64,000 nt of DNA from Stercorarius parasiticus (GCA_013396915.1 VWZL01002054.1:124648-188647); one strand, 5' to 3'. Counted from the stretch's first letter, positions 25,445-61,377 are shown. The notes: generated from the letters alone by a model not told the origin. Numbers and translations: made by a program.

Positions 25445-28400
25445 AAAATAACCAAAACCAGGCATTAAATTATTTTTTTCTTTTAATATTTTATGGACGG
25501 GTAATTTGCTCAGAACTGAAGCGACTGACTAGCTATCACAGTCTGACCTCTCATCCCCAGTGTTCTGCATGTGGGGATTTGTCTCTGTGAATAGAGTTAA
25601 AAGATTTTTGTCTCCATCTTTCTACCCAGAAGTGCAGTAGAAATTCTGTATATTTTAAGCATAAAGGTGCCACTCGCCTAGTATTTTCTTCGATATTATG
25701 GTTTGAAACCACTTTTTTCTCAATATAGTTAGAAAGCCATAGAAACTGAATGGTGTTTTCCAAATACTTTGCGACGTGCATATTCACTCCAGATATCACC
25801 CTTCATTTGTAATTCTTGGCATGTGATATCTCTGTTCATTGTATCATATAGCTCAATTTATGTGTACACCTTCTTTTCCCCTGAATTCTCTGGAGAGTTT
25901 TATATTTTTCCTGGGCTGCAAAAAATGAAGCAAGTTATTAATATTACACCTGCTGCAGATGAAGAAACACTACTTTATACCCATTAATGAAAGCAGTTTA
26001 AAGAATTTCATGTTTCGATAGCAGCGCGTCTCCATTTGTCTTACACATTGTGTTGCAATGACCCGTTTGGTTCAGAACACTACAGTGAGTCTCAGGCACA
26101 GAAGGACACTGGGCTCAAGGAAAGACAAGATAGTATCTGGCTGTAATTTAAAAACTGGCAGCTGGCACCCCCTTACATGCTAAATTAAAGCATTTTACAG
26201 TGATGCATCAAGCAGATCCAAGGGCAGAACACAGCTCCAAGGAAGCAGCAGCTTTGAGAAATGCAAGATGCCATCTGCAATTGTTTCCTTGTCTTGAAGA
26301 CAGAGAGACACTCTGTTTTCCCTTTACTCTCCACAATTTCCCAGCACTTTGTGTTTTTATGAAAGCTATCAGCATTAGGTACATCAAACTCCATTCACTC
26401 CAAGCACCCCTGGATAACTTGCTTATTTCCCCAGCCTCCAGTCTGACTTGCCGGAGAAGGTCTGCCAGCCCAGCCTGTTCAATAGCCATCTCCGCCAGTC
26501 ATAACACTGCAGCTCCAGATGGAAGACAGGGCAAACATCTCCCTCCAGAATTATCACCAATTCAGTTCCCATCAATCAACCAGCAGCTGGGAGTGAAGAA
26601 TCATTCGCGGCTTTGCCTGGCTCGCTCATGCCAAAGACTCAGCACATTAGAGCTGCGTTTTCTTTCGCATCCCGTCCTTGGGGAAGGAAAAGCCTGAAGC
26701 CTCTCACAGATTTCCCACATGGCTACTCAGCCCACCGGCTCCAAGCATCACGCCAAACTTAGTGCAGAAGGGGGATTTTGTTTTAGCACTTTGACTTGGA
26801 ATTTTTAATTCAGAGAATGAAGCTTTCTGGCTTGTCAAGCCAAGCATGTGGTTTACAGGTGAGATCTAGTCAGTCTTGCCTCCATGCAAAAGACAGAGGA
26901 GTGTTACATGTATTATTCTAATGGCAAAGGAGCAAGTGACTGGCAAGCCAAAGGCACGTCTGGGCTAACATGTGGGAAGCAAGAACACTGAATAAATGTG
27001 ATTGCTCATGCCCGTTCTGCAGTTGGTAGAAGTAGTAGGAGTTGGCTGGTGAACTGTGATAATGGTGAGAATCCAGTTTCTGCTCTGCAGCAGCAGACGT
27101 GGCAGGAGGTGGCTGTTCCTTGAGCCAAGACAAAAATGGAGAGTGAACAGTTGGAGCACTCTGGCAGCAGAGTTTTGGCACGAAGCTGCACAGCAAATGC
27201 TACACTGTGCCAGTGTGACCTGCTGAGCAGTGCTCTCAGCCCTCACCTGCATGTGTGGATGGCTGCAGAAGCCAATACCTTGGAGGATATGAAAGAAACA
27301 AAACTGTGTGGAAAACAAATGCATAACCTGAATAATGTCTTCTAATCTGTTTCTCTGCTCAGAATTACGTGGGCTGGTAGATAGACCCCTTGGTTTCCTT
27401 TGAATTAATAACCCTCTGCCCCCAAACAAGGATGTTTGCTTTTACAGGAGGTCACAGGCCTACCAAAGTGGGAATGGAGACCTGTCTGCAGGGGAATGAC
27501 TGACCATCGTTCTCAGGAATGACATTCAGTGGCCCAAATTTACCCCTTTGTACTGTGAGCGGGTCTGGAAGTCAAAAGTCTCCTTTTGGGGGATTTTTTT
27601 AAAGTATAACCCAGGCGTTTCTGTCACTCATTCGATAACAAGAGGGAGATGAAACAGATCTACACCACACATGGTATTTCTATTTTAGAGGCCTCTACTT
27701 GATGAAAATTCAATCAGAGTTGTAGTTCTGATTCTTACCTTTGACTAACTATGCAATGGTGTCATTTTCTTGTGCTGCCTGGCCAAAGAGAGCAGGATCA
27801 GTTTGCATCATTTCAAATATATTCATCTGTTAAAAATTTGACTCAGATATTATTGGCATTGTATATCTGGGGGAAAAGGAACAGTGAGCAGACAAAAAGA
27901 AAATCATACACTGCAGGACACAGAGGAGGAAAAAAATCAACCTGAGAGGGAAAAAAACAGTAAAGAAAGAAATTCAGATGGGAAATGAAATATTGCTATA
28001 TACAAATTATATATAGAAAGAAAAAGAGAAGAAGGAAATCTACTTCTGTAGGCTAGCCTTTTGTGAGCATCACTTTTATCCCTAGCTTCTATATAGGTAG
28101 CAGACCTTGCTTTTGCAGAAAACTGTGCATTAGGAAAAGAAAACCTGAATCACCTATGGGGAAAAAGAGAAAGGCCATAGGGCTAAATCATAGGAGTCAA
28201 AGATTCGAAACATTGAACTAAAGGTACAAAGCCAAAAATACGGTGGCAAATTCATAAATTCTACATAGTTGCTCCATTCAATATAAGACATTGTTCACTG
28301 TGTCTAGGTCCTGGGAGATGTTTTATTCGCCTAGAAACCTGTCTTCGGTCTGTCTGAAATAGTATTTTAGTTCTAAGATACAGGGATGTCATTAAATAGA

Positions 28401-31400
28401 GGGCATCTGACATTGCCGTAGGGCTTCCCAATTGAAAAAATGCTCTATCAGATGAGGGAATTTGTCATCATTGTATTGTTACTATCTACAGAAGTTAAAT
28501 AAAAAAATATACCTTCTTTGCACCTTTTGTACTTCGGAGTCTCCAGGGAAATCAGGCAGACCACAACTGAGTTAAGATTCCAAGTTGTCAATCATAAGCA
28601 AAAGGGTTTTTCAGCATTTTAAGTAGGGAAGTGGATCACTCCCCAATTTTAACCAAAGGAGTGGAATAGAAAAGAAACTCAGCTGGACCCTGACCCTGAC
28701 CCTCTTTCTGATTTCCCATAGCAGCACTGAACAGATCTTTTGTAACCTATTGACAAGACTCTCTAAGATTTTAATATCCCCTCCTCCACTTCCATCTCCC
28801 TTTTTCCCAAACTCATAATCTCTGGAAGCCCACGTGCAACTCAGTGATAAAGCAGGTTTGTTTGTAGTTTTAAACAATGTCTCTGTTTCCTTAGAACAGT
28901 CTTTTGCTCATTCTTAAGCTTTCTTCTCCCAACCCACCCGTCACAATTCAAAAATGTCATGTTAATGTTTTATAGGCAAACTCCTCCTGGCTTCTTCATA
29001 GACAGAGCAGCATCCTTGAATAATTTATACCAGTGTGTTTCTGCTCTACTTTTTTGATGGACTTCAATAAGCTTCCATGAAGGAGAGGGAGGAGGAATCA
29101 AATAAGCAAATACTCCGAAGGAATGAGCTTCTCAGTCACATTTTCTAAATATAAGTATGAAACCTTGAACTGTATGAACTTGTAGCTTCCTATTTGTTAC
29201 GGTAGAAACCAAGTGGTCATTGTAAGCTGTTAGGTGCCTAGAGATGTGGGTCTGCCACCCAGCTGTGGTCTGTGCCAAAGAGCCTGGTTGTTCAAAACGG
29301 GGACACAGAGGTGGTGTACCAGTACTACTATCTCCTATACCACACAAGGAAATGTAGTCAAACGGCCAAGGGCATTTGTGCCTTTGAAAACAAGCTTGGT
29401 GTGTTTCTTTGAATTACCTTTTTTTTAGCCAAGATCAACAAATGATGTCTAAATTCTACTGGACCCACATGGTGTCACAAGGAGACCCAACCTTTTGGCC
29501 ACATTGTCTTGGAAACATCCAGAGGAGGACTCCAGGTATTTGGCTGTCATACATTCTTGACTGCGGTGCTGGTCTTTAGACTATCCCCATAGACATTCTC
29601 CCTCGCCGTCTGTCTTTTTATCTAACCTTCATCCACTTAAGGCAGATAAATAATTTTCAGTGTTTTACACTGCAAATCAAAAGTGAATCTGAAGTTTTTA
29701 CAGGCGATTCTTAATCTCTTAACTGAACCCAGGAATAGTGCATCTGCAGTAACACAGGGTAAAAGCTTTCAGCTGAACATTTGTGAGGTACTGAATTCTG
29801 AGTTACTTATGATGGGTAAGAAACAATGACATTTTAAAAGCTAGCCCAAAATGCCACTCAGGAGACTATTTATTAAACTTTCATCTTTCTCTTCTGAAAC
29901 CAAAATACTGAACTTGGATAACTAGGTGATTTAGCCTTCTCCTTATCAATTTCTCAAAAGTACAGGGGATATATCTTCATTGCAGTTGTTGAAACTTACG
30001 TTAGCCTTCCTGATATATCTTTACCAGTTAGCACAGGGGTTGCTAACAGTAAGGCCAAAACACCACAGAACTGCAGAGACTAATTCTGTGATACATTTCT
30101 CCAGCTTTCTCCATGAGACTGGTAATAGATTATAGTTTCCTACAACTATTTGGTAGTGGCACCCCAAGCTATCTTGTAATGTAAAGCTTGCTCTGTTATA
30201 TCCACGCAGATTGAAGTCACACCTTTGCCTGAAGTAGTGAAATACTGTAAAGAAAATTGCTATTTCCTAATCTGAAAAAGCCTATTTGAAGTACCAGAAG
30301 GTTTCTTAACTGCCTTCACAGCCACAGTAATGTATTCATGTTGAGAGTGTGCAACTGTAAATTTTAATTTTAGAAGGACAGAAGTTTAATTTTACTCATA
30401 AAATATAAAAGATAATAAAGTAAGGGGTCAGATGGTTTTAGCCTTAAGAAACAGCACCATTATGATTTAGATATCAGTCATAAGTTAACTCCTAATCAAT
30501 ATTTGACACTTGCACTATATTTAAATTATATTGCTGTAAAGTACATTAAGAATTCACTGTTGAGAATACAGTTATTCGACAGACCAGGCTAAAGATGGGC
30601 CAATGTAATAAACAATTTATAACTGTAAATGTTTCCCGCTATAAAGTTCCAAAATCCATCCTAAATAAATCTTGTCTAATATCTCATTATAACTCATAAT
30701 TTAGTTATATGAAGAATTAAAGAAATAAATTATGGCTATTCTCTAATACTCTGGATGTTTTATCTCTGCCCTAAAGAATCATTTCACATGATAATTGATT
30801 GCTAGAGCCATATCTCTTATCTCAAGGGTGAATTATTTTAGAGTTTTGGGACCTATAGGGGGATGTGATATGCACTTATCAGACCTCCAGAATCCACAAG
30901 TATAGTGAAATCTCTTATCATTGTATGAGGCAGGGATTAGCAAATACACTTCCTTTATTAGCATGACAATTGATTAGAGTGAAATCATAGCTACATTGCA
31001 TGCTTCTAAAGTGGAGTGGTAAGTGTTTTCAGGAGCCAGACATGCAGTGATATGACCATATACCACAGTGGTGCCAGGATGGGAAGAGCTATTGGGTCAC
31101 CCTGAAGCTGTTTCATCCTACCGCTGACCTTAGACAGCAATTTGTCGTGTTACAGGGCTATACAGGGCTAAAGCTACAAGCATGATGGGAAATGAGCTTG
31201 GCACAGGAATGCTTCCAACTTTTCGCCAATTCAGTCAGTTTGACACTAAATATTACCCTTGTCAAGCTAAATTAAAATGAACTAGAATGTTGTAGACATT
31301 AGTAATGGCTTTGGTTAGGACTAGGTTTTCCTCTGAGACCAAAAAAGCTTAGTAAGCTTCAAAGTGGAAAGGGTAAAATGAAACATCGTTACAAACCTAA

Positions 31401-34400
31401 AGATGAAAATAGATAACTGACACAAAAAAAAAATTCATATATTGCTCTGAATTCTTTGCTTTGTTCCTCATCTCTTAGTTATATTGTCCTGACAAACTGT
31501 GTTAACTTACCCAAGTCCTTCATCTACTTCTGCTGATACAGGAAGTCAACAGTACTGGGAATGGGCCTTCTGCTACTGCAACCTGAAGTCTTGTGAAATC
31601 TCTCAGGGGATCAGGGGAAAGGAGCTGAGCAGGGTATAAACACTTGCTGAAACAAAGCTTTTCCCTGCAGAATTTCCAAGGCAAGAACATTGTCTTGGTT
31701 GTGTGTGAGATCTAATGGACACCAGTGACATTTCAGGAATCAGAGGTGTCGTCCACATCAAAAGTCAGAAGGATCCCAGTTAGGAAGATGCTGTTTTCAA
31801 ATGGCCACTGCCAGATGAGGGCAGCTACTCCAGCTGGAGACCCTGAAGCTGGCTGGGGAGTTCCTACACACATCCATAGTGTACAAAGAAATACTTGAAG
31901 TTTGTTACCACTGTTTGATTTACAGGTTTGTAAACAAAGGCAGAGGTTTTCTTAAAGGCAACTGACAGTGATGAAATTTCCTTTCAGTTTCTCTCAGTTT
32001 TGGTCTCCAATGTGTGTTTGCCTTTTGAGGCAGACTGACCAAGAGCCAGGCTCTCATGTAGTCACAGCACAAGTAGAGAGAAAAAGAACACAACAGCCAG
32101 CCCTCTGACCCAGCTACAGTTGCAGATTTATATTTTGGTAACACCTTAGACTACAGTCATGCCCTGTATCACTGATTTTTCCTCCTCTAAAAGTCTGGTC
32201 CATTTTCTGTTTCTTGTCTCACAGGAAAATGCCAGATCATTATTAAGACCCTTACGTCAAGAATTTAGGGAAGCACCACAACTTCTTGTGCCCTACCGTC
32301 AATGAATTTCTCTTCCCACCACCTCCTCCTACAGAAACAGGCCTGTGTTTCTCTTTCAGGGGAGGCTGTTGTGAAGTTTGTGAAGTAGCAGCTCTCATAC
32401 CTTTCTTCCAAATTCCAGTACCTTATTAATCTGACTATAGTAATATTATTCATTCATAGTTGAGGGGTCCCAAAGATTTGTATTGAGTCATTTTTCATTA
32501 ACTCCTGAGGCAGTCTGTCAACTGCGATAGGAGTCTATCTTATTAATTCAATGTATGTGCATGTGGCAGAGCGACAGTTAAATAAATCAGAGAAGACCTG
32601 TGGGCTTCTAACTTGTTACTGCATGTCTCTCTTTCCATAACTGATCCGGTATCTGTCAGGGATGAGAGTATGGATGAGAGCTTGCTAAGGATACAGGCAA
32701 TGCTGATGGTGGAACAACTGGAAGAGGAGAGAGAGTTATTATCGAAGTGTTGCGATAAGAGTGTGGCTTCAGACGACATTGCTCACTTTGGAGAACTGGT
32801 GCCTACATTTAGAAGATGAGGTAGAAAGAACAATGAAATATAAATTTTTGAAACTTCTGATTTTGGTGCAAAGTAATCCAGAGCTAAGAAGTTCGAGAAG
32901 AACATGCAAGTTCGGTTTTCATTCTTTTGGCTTCTAAGAGAGATGTGGAACTGAGATGCTGGTGATGGCACAGAGTGGGCAGGTATTTGTTTATAAATAG
33001 CTGCCTCATAATAAAAAAAAACCCAACTGAATGTATCATACTCTATTTTTGGTCATTTAAAATATTCGTCAGAGTAATGGAGCAATTTGGAATATGAACA
33101 GGTTTTGCTATTGGCAAATGTAAGTAAACTAATGATAGTATAAAAACATCTGAATAAATTTTTTTAATATCAAGAGTAGAAAAAAATAGTACAAGAAAAA
33201 ACAATGCTGAAAAACATGCATGACCAACAAAAACTTTAGCATGTTTACATATTCTTCTAAGCAGAGAGATATATCTATTCAGCTACAGAGGAGACAGGAA
33301 ATAAAAATAAAACTTTTTTTGATATTGCTGTATATATATTTGAATTCTCTAGTATATTAAAGCACAGAAGTCAGTATACTCAGATATTTATATCAAAGTA
33401 ATTAGAGAAAAGAATGCAGTACAATATGCTTTTCTTTTCTTTAATAGTGTAAATAGCACAACAAGCCTATCCAAAGAGTATTTTTTACAAATTCAGCAGC
33501 AACTTTCTGTTTGCTCTGAAATGTCTTACCATTGTCATTTCTAAAGACATGAACAATTGTAAAAGTATGATAAACACTTCCTATATTTCTTCTGTCCTTT
33601 TTTTTTTTTTTTTGAAGAGTAGCTTTGGGAATAATCTTCAAGGCTCAACTTTTTTTTTTTACTTTAGAAAAAGAACAGAAAAAATTCTTGTCTCTCAGCA
33701 TAACTAAAAACTCTTTTTACTCTGTGGGAGTTCTAATCCTCCTGTAGTAATATTGACAAAGAACAGGGGAAAGGGGAAGAAATAAAGAAGTTGTTGTATA
33801 CCTGTCTTGTCACATATCTGCCTAATTTTAGCAGAATTTATTTTGTTGAAAATAGTGGTAGGAACAAAGGTACAATTTCTATCATGTTTTTCAATTCTAG
33901 TGATATTTAGATCCAGGAATTGGCTAAAATTCGTTTCTAGGATTCTGAATGTTTCAAATGTACATTTAAATTTTCTCTACACCAAAATAGGGAAGGACTG
34001 AATTCTTCAACACAATGTAGCTGTGAAGATTAAAATGCCAAAGTACTTTTCAGTGATTTCCCCAGCTTGCTTATACATGTCATTTCTCATATTGATTTTT
34101 TTTCTTTTCTATTAGTCATTCCTGAGAAGCCTGAGACTGAAAAAATAAATTACATGGATCTGCTAATAGTAAGCGTGGATAGAACGAAGTATTTTTTCAT
34201 AGACCCCAGTTCAGTATTTTGTTTGAGTAGATGCCGAGTTCTTCTGGGCAAGCTTTTCCAACAGGGGACTGAGGCAGGGTTCTGTCACATGCTGGAGAAC
34301 ACATCTGGCCCAAATGTTGATGGAACAGAATGGCAGGCACACAGCTTTCCACAGAAATATACTACACTTCTGTATCTCTTTGATCACTGTGGCACAACTC

Positions 34401-34704
34401 TTACATGCAGCATTTTTATCTGCTCCAAAATCCATACCCTACAAATAGCTGACCAGTGAGTCACAGTGACCATGGGAGCACCGAGTGGACATGATACTAC
34501 AGCACTTTTTAAAGGAGTGAAACGGAAGCGCATATGAGACCATAAGGAGCAGTCACTTGAATAAGTCAAGTGCTCCATTCTATGCACTGATACTTTGTTG
34601 AGTTGGAACCACAATAAAATTATGCACTCTGCTGGTTCAGTTCCTTGCATGCTCTAAGTTGCAAATCCACACAAAGAAAATTGCTGCTCGTAGTCTAGTC
34701 ATTC

Positions 34705-34952
34705 ATAGAAGAGGGTAGATTTAGATTAGATATCAGGAAGAAATTTTTCATTATGAGGGTGGTGAGACACTGGAACAGGTTGCCCAGAGAAGTTGTGGAT
34801 GCCCCATCCCTGGAGGTGTTCAAGGCCAGGCTGGACGGGGCTTTGAGCAGCCTGGTCTAGTGGGAGGTGTCCCTGCCCATGGCAGGGGGGTTGGAACTAG
34901 ATGGTCTTTAAGGTCCCTTCCAACCCAAACCATTCCATGATTCTATGATGAT
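34705..34952 (+). mobile_element. CR1 3' fragment, well preserved
   Basis: A 5'-truncated CR1 tail of about 248 bp. It runs from AGAGGGTAGATTTAGATTAG through GGGTGGTGAGACACTGGAAC, CCCCATCCCTGGAGGTGTTC and GGGGTTGGAACTAGATGGTC, and finishes with ATTCCATG ATTCTATG GATT-type terminal repeats. It lacks the frameshifts and gaps seen in the other copies, so it is probably the youngest CR1 insertion in the window. Confidence 0.9.
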
Positions 34953-37900
34953 TCAGACAGCAAGCATGAGATACGTGGACAAAAAAAATGAAAGCAGTAC
35001 AAGTGATAGAAAATTCCCTGTTGCCCTATCACATGTTTGGTGTCCCTGTATATGTTCGTGAATGCAGATAAGGTGAGGAAAAGTTCTCCAATGGGAGTAG
35101 AAAATAAACACTAGGGACTCCCTAACACTTACAGTTCAAAATAATTGTATTGCTCCATAGCTTCTTGAAGAATGGGGAGTTTAAGAAAAATAGAAGTTCT
35201 TTCTTTCTGGCTGGACATTTTTAAGTTATCTTTTGTATGACCACATAAAATGATTTAGCTCTGAAAGAATAACTGAATTACATAAATAAAACATTACATA
35301 AAAGACGTCTCAGTACAATTTATGTGAAGTGAATTTCACAAGGACTGGTCTATTGTAGAAAATTCAACTTATCTCTTCCTGATCCTTTTATTCTATCTAA
35401 ACATAGAAATTTATGTCAGTTCAAGAACATCTATTACTGTTTCTCATAACTGAATCCATTATTTTTCCTCCATGATCCATCAGGTAAAAACAAGTGCAAT
35501 AGATAGCTTTAGCAGAACCTTGAACATAAAAGGCCTCAAGAATAGAATGAGATAAGTCAAACCCATCTAGCTGTGCACTATAACTGGAAATGATAACCTT
35601 GATGTTTAATTTAAATCAAGTCGTAGCAAAGACTTCTGACTAGAATTGTTATCTGTCATAGCAATAAAATTATTATAAAATGGAATTGGACTTGGAAAGG
35701 TATAGTTTTGCTTGTCGCATTGCCTGTAAGCAAATTGAACTCTGTGAAGGTTTATCACCCTTTGCCGCCTTCTTCCTCCACTCTTACTCGGTAATGGATC
35801 CATTTGACTGCAAAAATATGGAGAGAAAGAGCTGAAAACAAATTATTAATTTTCCACATTACTCTTCATTTCCAGAGCTTTGCTGATTCCATTGCATTGC
35901 TGATTTTTCTCTCCTTTGTTCCCCTGCCAGCCCAGGGAAAAAGAGATCCAAAATTAGAGCTCATACTATAGAGGCAGCATTTCACTGGTTTAACAGCAGT
36001 TTACGGATGGGAAAAATAAGGGAGCAAGTGCAAATACATGGATTTAATCCAGAACAAGGAATCACTGGATCTCATAGCAGCATCTGTGGTTTGCAAGATT
36101 GGCCTCAGCTGGATGGCTGATAGTGGCAAAGGGGCTCTACCAGGCACCAGATTTTCGCAGAGCAAGCCAGTGCAAGAGAAAAATGAACGTCCTGGCGCCA
36201 TAACGTACCTGCCTTCCTGCTTTCCCTTGCTTTCCACTTCTGCTAAGAAACGAGGGTGCACTGCTCACAGGACACACACCAATGGGGTGGAAATGGTGTT
36301 CAGGCTTGGAAGACGAAGACTGACTGCACCTCTTCACCTACAGTACAACGCCTTGGGGAGGCCAAATATGCACAGGCTGCCTCAAAGATGAATACAAAAT
36401 AAACTTATTTGATGCAGTGCCTATAATGAGCCGCACCAAAGTGAACCTTCCTCTTGCTTTCAGCCAGTGCTGCTGCTTCTCTCCCACCATGGGCCAGCAC
36501 ACACTCGAGAGAGGCAGCTGGCAGATCCAACCTCCATTAACCAGCTGCGGCTGTGCAAGCACGCAAAGAGAAAACAAAAGAGAGAAAATGGCAGGATGTA
36601 GCAGCAGGGGAACACACCTGCCAGCAGGAGCCCAGCATGCCAGGCCACATCGCCTGGAGGCCATCACATGTGGGTACCCCGCTCTGCACACAGCTCAGCA
36701 GGGTGCAGCTCACAGGCAGCTTCTGCTCCTTTCAGCTAAAGGTGGTTCATGAGGCCATACTTGGTAGAGGGAGCTTGAAACAGCTAATTTTGGTATACAA
36801 CATGTGGGTTATTACACACACCCCTCATCCTAGAGCCTCTTCTCTCCTGGATACCTTTACAGCAGCAAACAGAAAGAAGCCCATCAGGGGTGCTTCAGAG
36901 GAGAAATGCAATTTTGGTGCACTGTTTCACCATCTCAAGGAGCCTCTTTCTCTCATTTGACTACAGGAGAAATTAAGGAGACAAGGCATGCAACTTCGCT
37001 GGACGAACAGACCTTCTATTCCCCATATGTTGGTTTAAGAAGATATTTATTGTACAAGCGTGCTTTCTTCAGAATTACTGGCGTCACTTCAGTGGAGCCC
37101 TACAAGATCCTGCTGACTTCCACCCAAGGGCAAAGGCCATCACAGAACAGCTTGGACCAGTTTGTATAATCTGGAATTCTGAAAACTTTGCTGTTTCCCT
37201 GCTGCCAATTTTTTTTCCTGGCAACTCATCTTTGGGAAAAAAAAAAAAAGACATAGACCCCTGTGAACTGCACACATCTGTGCTTTTTAAAATTGTGTTT
37301 ATCAACACTTCTTTTGAGTTGGGCAAGCTAAACTTTTATTCTCAACAATCTTAATGTTTTCAGTCTGAAAAATCATCTTAGAAATAGTGCTTGAACATCA
37401 AGGTTGCAAGTTTGACGCAGAGATCTTTCCGAATAACAGCATTCCTATTCTTATTACATAAACCTACTCTGTGGGATTTGCTAACCTCATACTGTAACAG
37501 TGTAAAACAGCTCCTAGCCAGATGAGAGACACATGGATTGATGGAGGTTTGATCATCATAAATAACATCTTGTTGGGGCCATGAGCCAGTAGCTAGCAAG
37601 GGTCTCAAAACAAACAGGGATGGTATTACAGCACGAGACTTTGCCTGGGAGTCTCCCAGTTCTTTCCATGCCAATTCTTATCAGGATGAGTTTGGCAAAG
37701 CCATTTAACCTCTTCTTCTTTCAGAGCGGATGATTACTTTCCAAAATCGCATGGATGCTATGACAGCTAATTAATTATCACTGTATTGTGCTTTACAAAT
37801 GTAATTAGTATAAAGGGAGTTAGCAGGGAGAAACGCTATGCAGAAAATGAAGGTGACCAGAGACAGAACGCTAGAAAGACTCTAAGTGTAGTGAGATAGA

Positions 37901-39189
37901 AACAGGAGAAAAAGAATAAATAAGGAAAGGAGTTTTGAATAGCGAATACGTAAGAGATGCGTACGAAAGAAAAAAAAAAAGGTGCGCTGCCTTCCAAAAG
38001 TAGAGGAGGGGAAAAGGAAATTAAAAATTAGAAGCAAGGCACTGAGATGAATGGATCTGAAGTATAAAGAGAAGAAAAGAAAATGAAAAAGATGTAATAA
38101 AAGCCACCCAGTCTTTAAAGTAATTAATCTTTTCATTTATTTATACCCTTTTTTGATATTAGAGGAAAATGGTAGCACACTTATACTGAGCTCACACTAT
38201 GCTAACACAGAACAGCTCTTAATTCCTGAATTATGTTGTTAAATAATTAACTGATGAATCATAAGTAAATAATTGAAACTTGGTTCTCTAAGCCTCAAAA
38301 TGGAAAACATAAAACTGTCACAGTGATATCAGGTTTTAGCAGAACCGATATTGTAGTTAATTAGAAAAAATGGAAAAAAAAAAAAACTAAAATCTGTAGC
38401 TGTAAAGACTGCTAGCAGAAGCACCTGGGATCCATTTCCCCATGGAACAAAAAAAAAGAAGGATCATCTATTATTTAAATCTACTATATTAAAGTTACAT
38501 CTGGAGAAGATGGAAGCATGGATTCCTAGTTCCTCTGCAAAATACCTAGACCTGCCTTGGGCCTTGCCCTGTTGAAGAAGGTCCATGATTTGGGCAGCAG
38601 GACAGGAGAGGTTGTCACTCTAAAAGGCTAAGGGAGTCTCGAGTTCATGTTAAAATATCTTTTCCTCTAATATTCCTAAAATGAAGAACTATAAAACAAA
38701 TCCTTACACTTCAATGGACAATAACTCATCGGCTCCATAGCACTATTTAACAACGTTCAGAGGAAACAGCTTCAATAATTAATAATAATAATTGTGTTTA
38801 TTCTTGTAAAAGAGGTACAGTAGACAAACTAAAAAGATCACTCTTCGCATCCATAAAACAAAATAATTCCTTTTCTCTCATGAACATCCATTTCATTTTC
38901 TGATACAGCAAAAGCACATGTACTTCAAGTCTAAGCAAGGCAATTAATCTGGATTCTGCCATGATCACAGTCATGGGATTATTTTATTTTTTTTACAATT
39001 TTTTTTTACAATCTGTGCTGGAAGCACAGATCCTGCTGTACAGAGCCATCATATTGCTCCACAAGAACAACCTGGTAGGAATCAAAAATCTAAGGAACAG
39101 CTAATAATTATTCCCATAAAGAAATGACAAAATGCTACCATGGTTATTAAGCAACACCTGTTCCATTTGTTCATTCTTGCTATCTGCTA
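34953..39189. other. Intergenic, downstream of FRK
   Basis: No recognisable gene. Around 36,000-36,960 the DNA is richer in GC than its surroundings and open frames of 110-135 codons overlap on both strands, none resembling a known protein. A runs lie near 37231-37244, 37970-37980 and 38373-38385. Confidence 0.55.
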
Positions 39190-39455
39190 TTTAAAAAATA
39201 AATAGAAGACACTTTATTTCTTAGAAGCCCCCCACCCCTCCAGCTTCCTGATGCTTAGTCTTGCAAAACATTTGCCATCAGCAAAAATTTTAGGTGTCTA
39301 TGAGCATCAGTGCAGGGATGAGAATGTACCAGAATCCCTCCGCACCCCCTAATAACCTCCGTGAGGGAGTTTAGGCTGATTTCACAGCCCCCTTCCCTTT
39401 CAGCCTTGTCGGCTGGCACCTGTCCATCAGCCCCCGCCTGCCCGCTGTGGGGGGT
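39190..39455 (-). other. FRK: Probable FRK 3' UTR with AATAAA signal
   Basis: Following the stop on the minus strand, the first AATAAA is at 39218-39213 and a U-rich stretch follows, as expected for a cleavage site near 39190. That gives a short 3' UTR of about 265 nt. No earlier AATAAA or ATTAAA is present after the stop. Another AATAAA candidate lies near 38985, so a longer 3' UTR is possible. Confidence 0.45.
39213..39218 (-). terminator. Candidate FRK polyadenylation signal
   Basis: TTTATT on the plus strand reads AATAAA on the minus strand, 238 nt beyond the FRK stop. A U-rich run follows within 30 nt. It is called from motif and position only. Confidence 0.4.
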
Positions 39456-60583
<21,128 letters not shown>

Positions 60584-61377
60584 CTGAAAAGATTTAAATA
60601 TATTCAGATTTAAGAACTTACAGCAATGGCACAATATAGCTTACGGCCAAAACATCATAATTTTCCTAAATACATTTATGAGGACCTTAAAATTAATAAT
60701 TTTATTTTCAAAGATGACAGCTATACAAAATGTCTTTTAAACCAAAGCCCACTGTTTAGGTAGCTTAACTTAACTATTCTATTGGTCTTTAACCTTTCAG
60801 GTTCTGAGATTCTTGCTTGCGCCATAAGAACTGACACAAAAATATATGAAGACATCTTCCGTGAGGCAGCTCATATTTTTGATCTTGTAAGGCACCAAAA
60901 CCAGCCAGGAGCATCTAATTCACAGTAATAATTTAATCGGTTTTTAATATTTCATTTATCAATGCTAACATTCCAAATAGCAGCTGCTGGGCTGGCAGGC
61001 ATTTTAGAGCAAACAGATCTACCCTCCACACAGCCACGACTCTCTGGAAAGCACTCACATCTTCCATGGGCTTTATCGAGTTTTGTGCATGTTTGGAATA
61101 TGTAAAAATCAGGCCATAATGTTCTGGTTATAGTATCTGATGACTCTCTTTCCATTGAAATGTGTTTCATTCTCATCTATTCTTTCCTAATCAACAAGAA
61201 CTTTCTTTTCTTCTAACTGTCAGAGCACTTTTTGGAGGTGTCAGAAAGAATGCTGGAGCTAGACCTGGACCAGCAGCAGGCCAGAGGTGGACAAAAAATG
61301 CACTGTCACTCACCTAGTATGTTATCTAAGGAATATAGGGCTTCTCATTGCTATCTCTGATGGCTCTGTCATATCTG

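Larger units (their letters stand above)
17932..34704. other. Intergenic, no gene seen
   Basis: Nearly 17 kb without a recognisable gene. It contains a MIR-like remnant (18240-18320), a G-run (20233-20253), a long A/C-rich array (25320-25444), three CCCTGA units (28687-28704), and T runs near 33597 and 33650. Frames of up to 165 codons occur on both strands around 26,200-27,430, but I recognise none of them. Confidence 0.6.

Noticed and set aside
28687..28704. Three CCCTGA units, similar to telomere repeats
   Set aside because: Only three units and a variant hexamer (TCAGGG), too few to call an interstitial telomere tract.
60952..61176. Minus-strand frame near FRK exon 3, checked as possible exon 2
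   Set aside because: It lacks the SH2 start motifs (tryptophan-phenylalanine-phenylalanine-glycine or FLIRES-like) and has no similarity to FRK.
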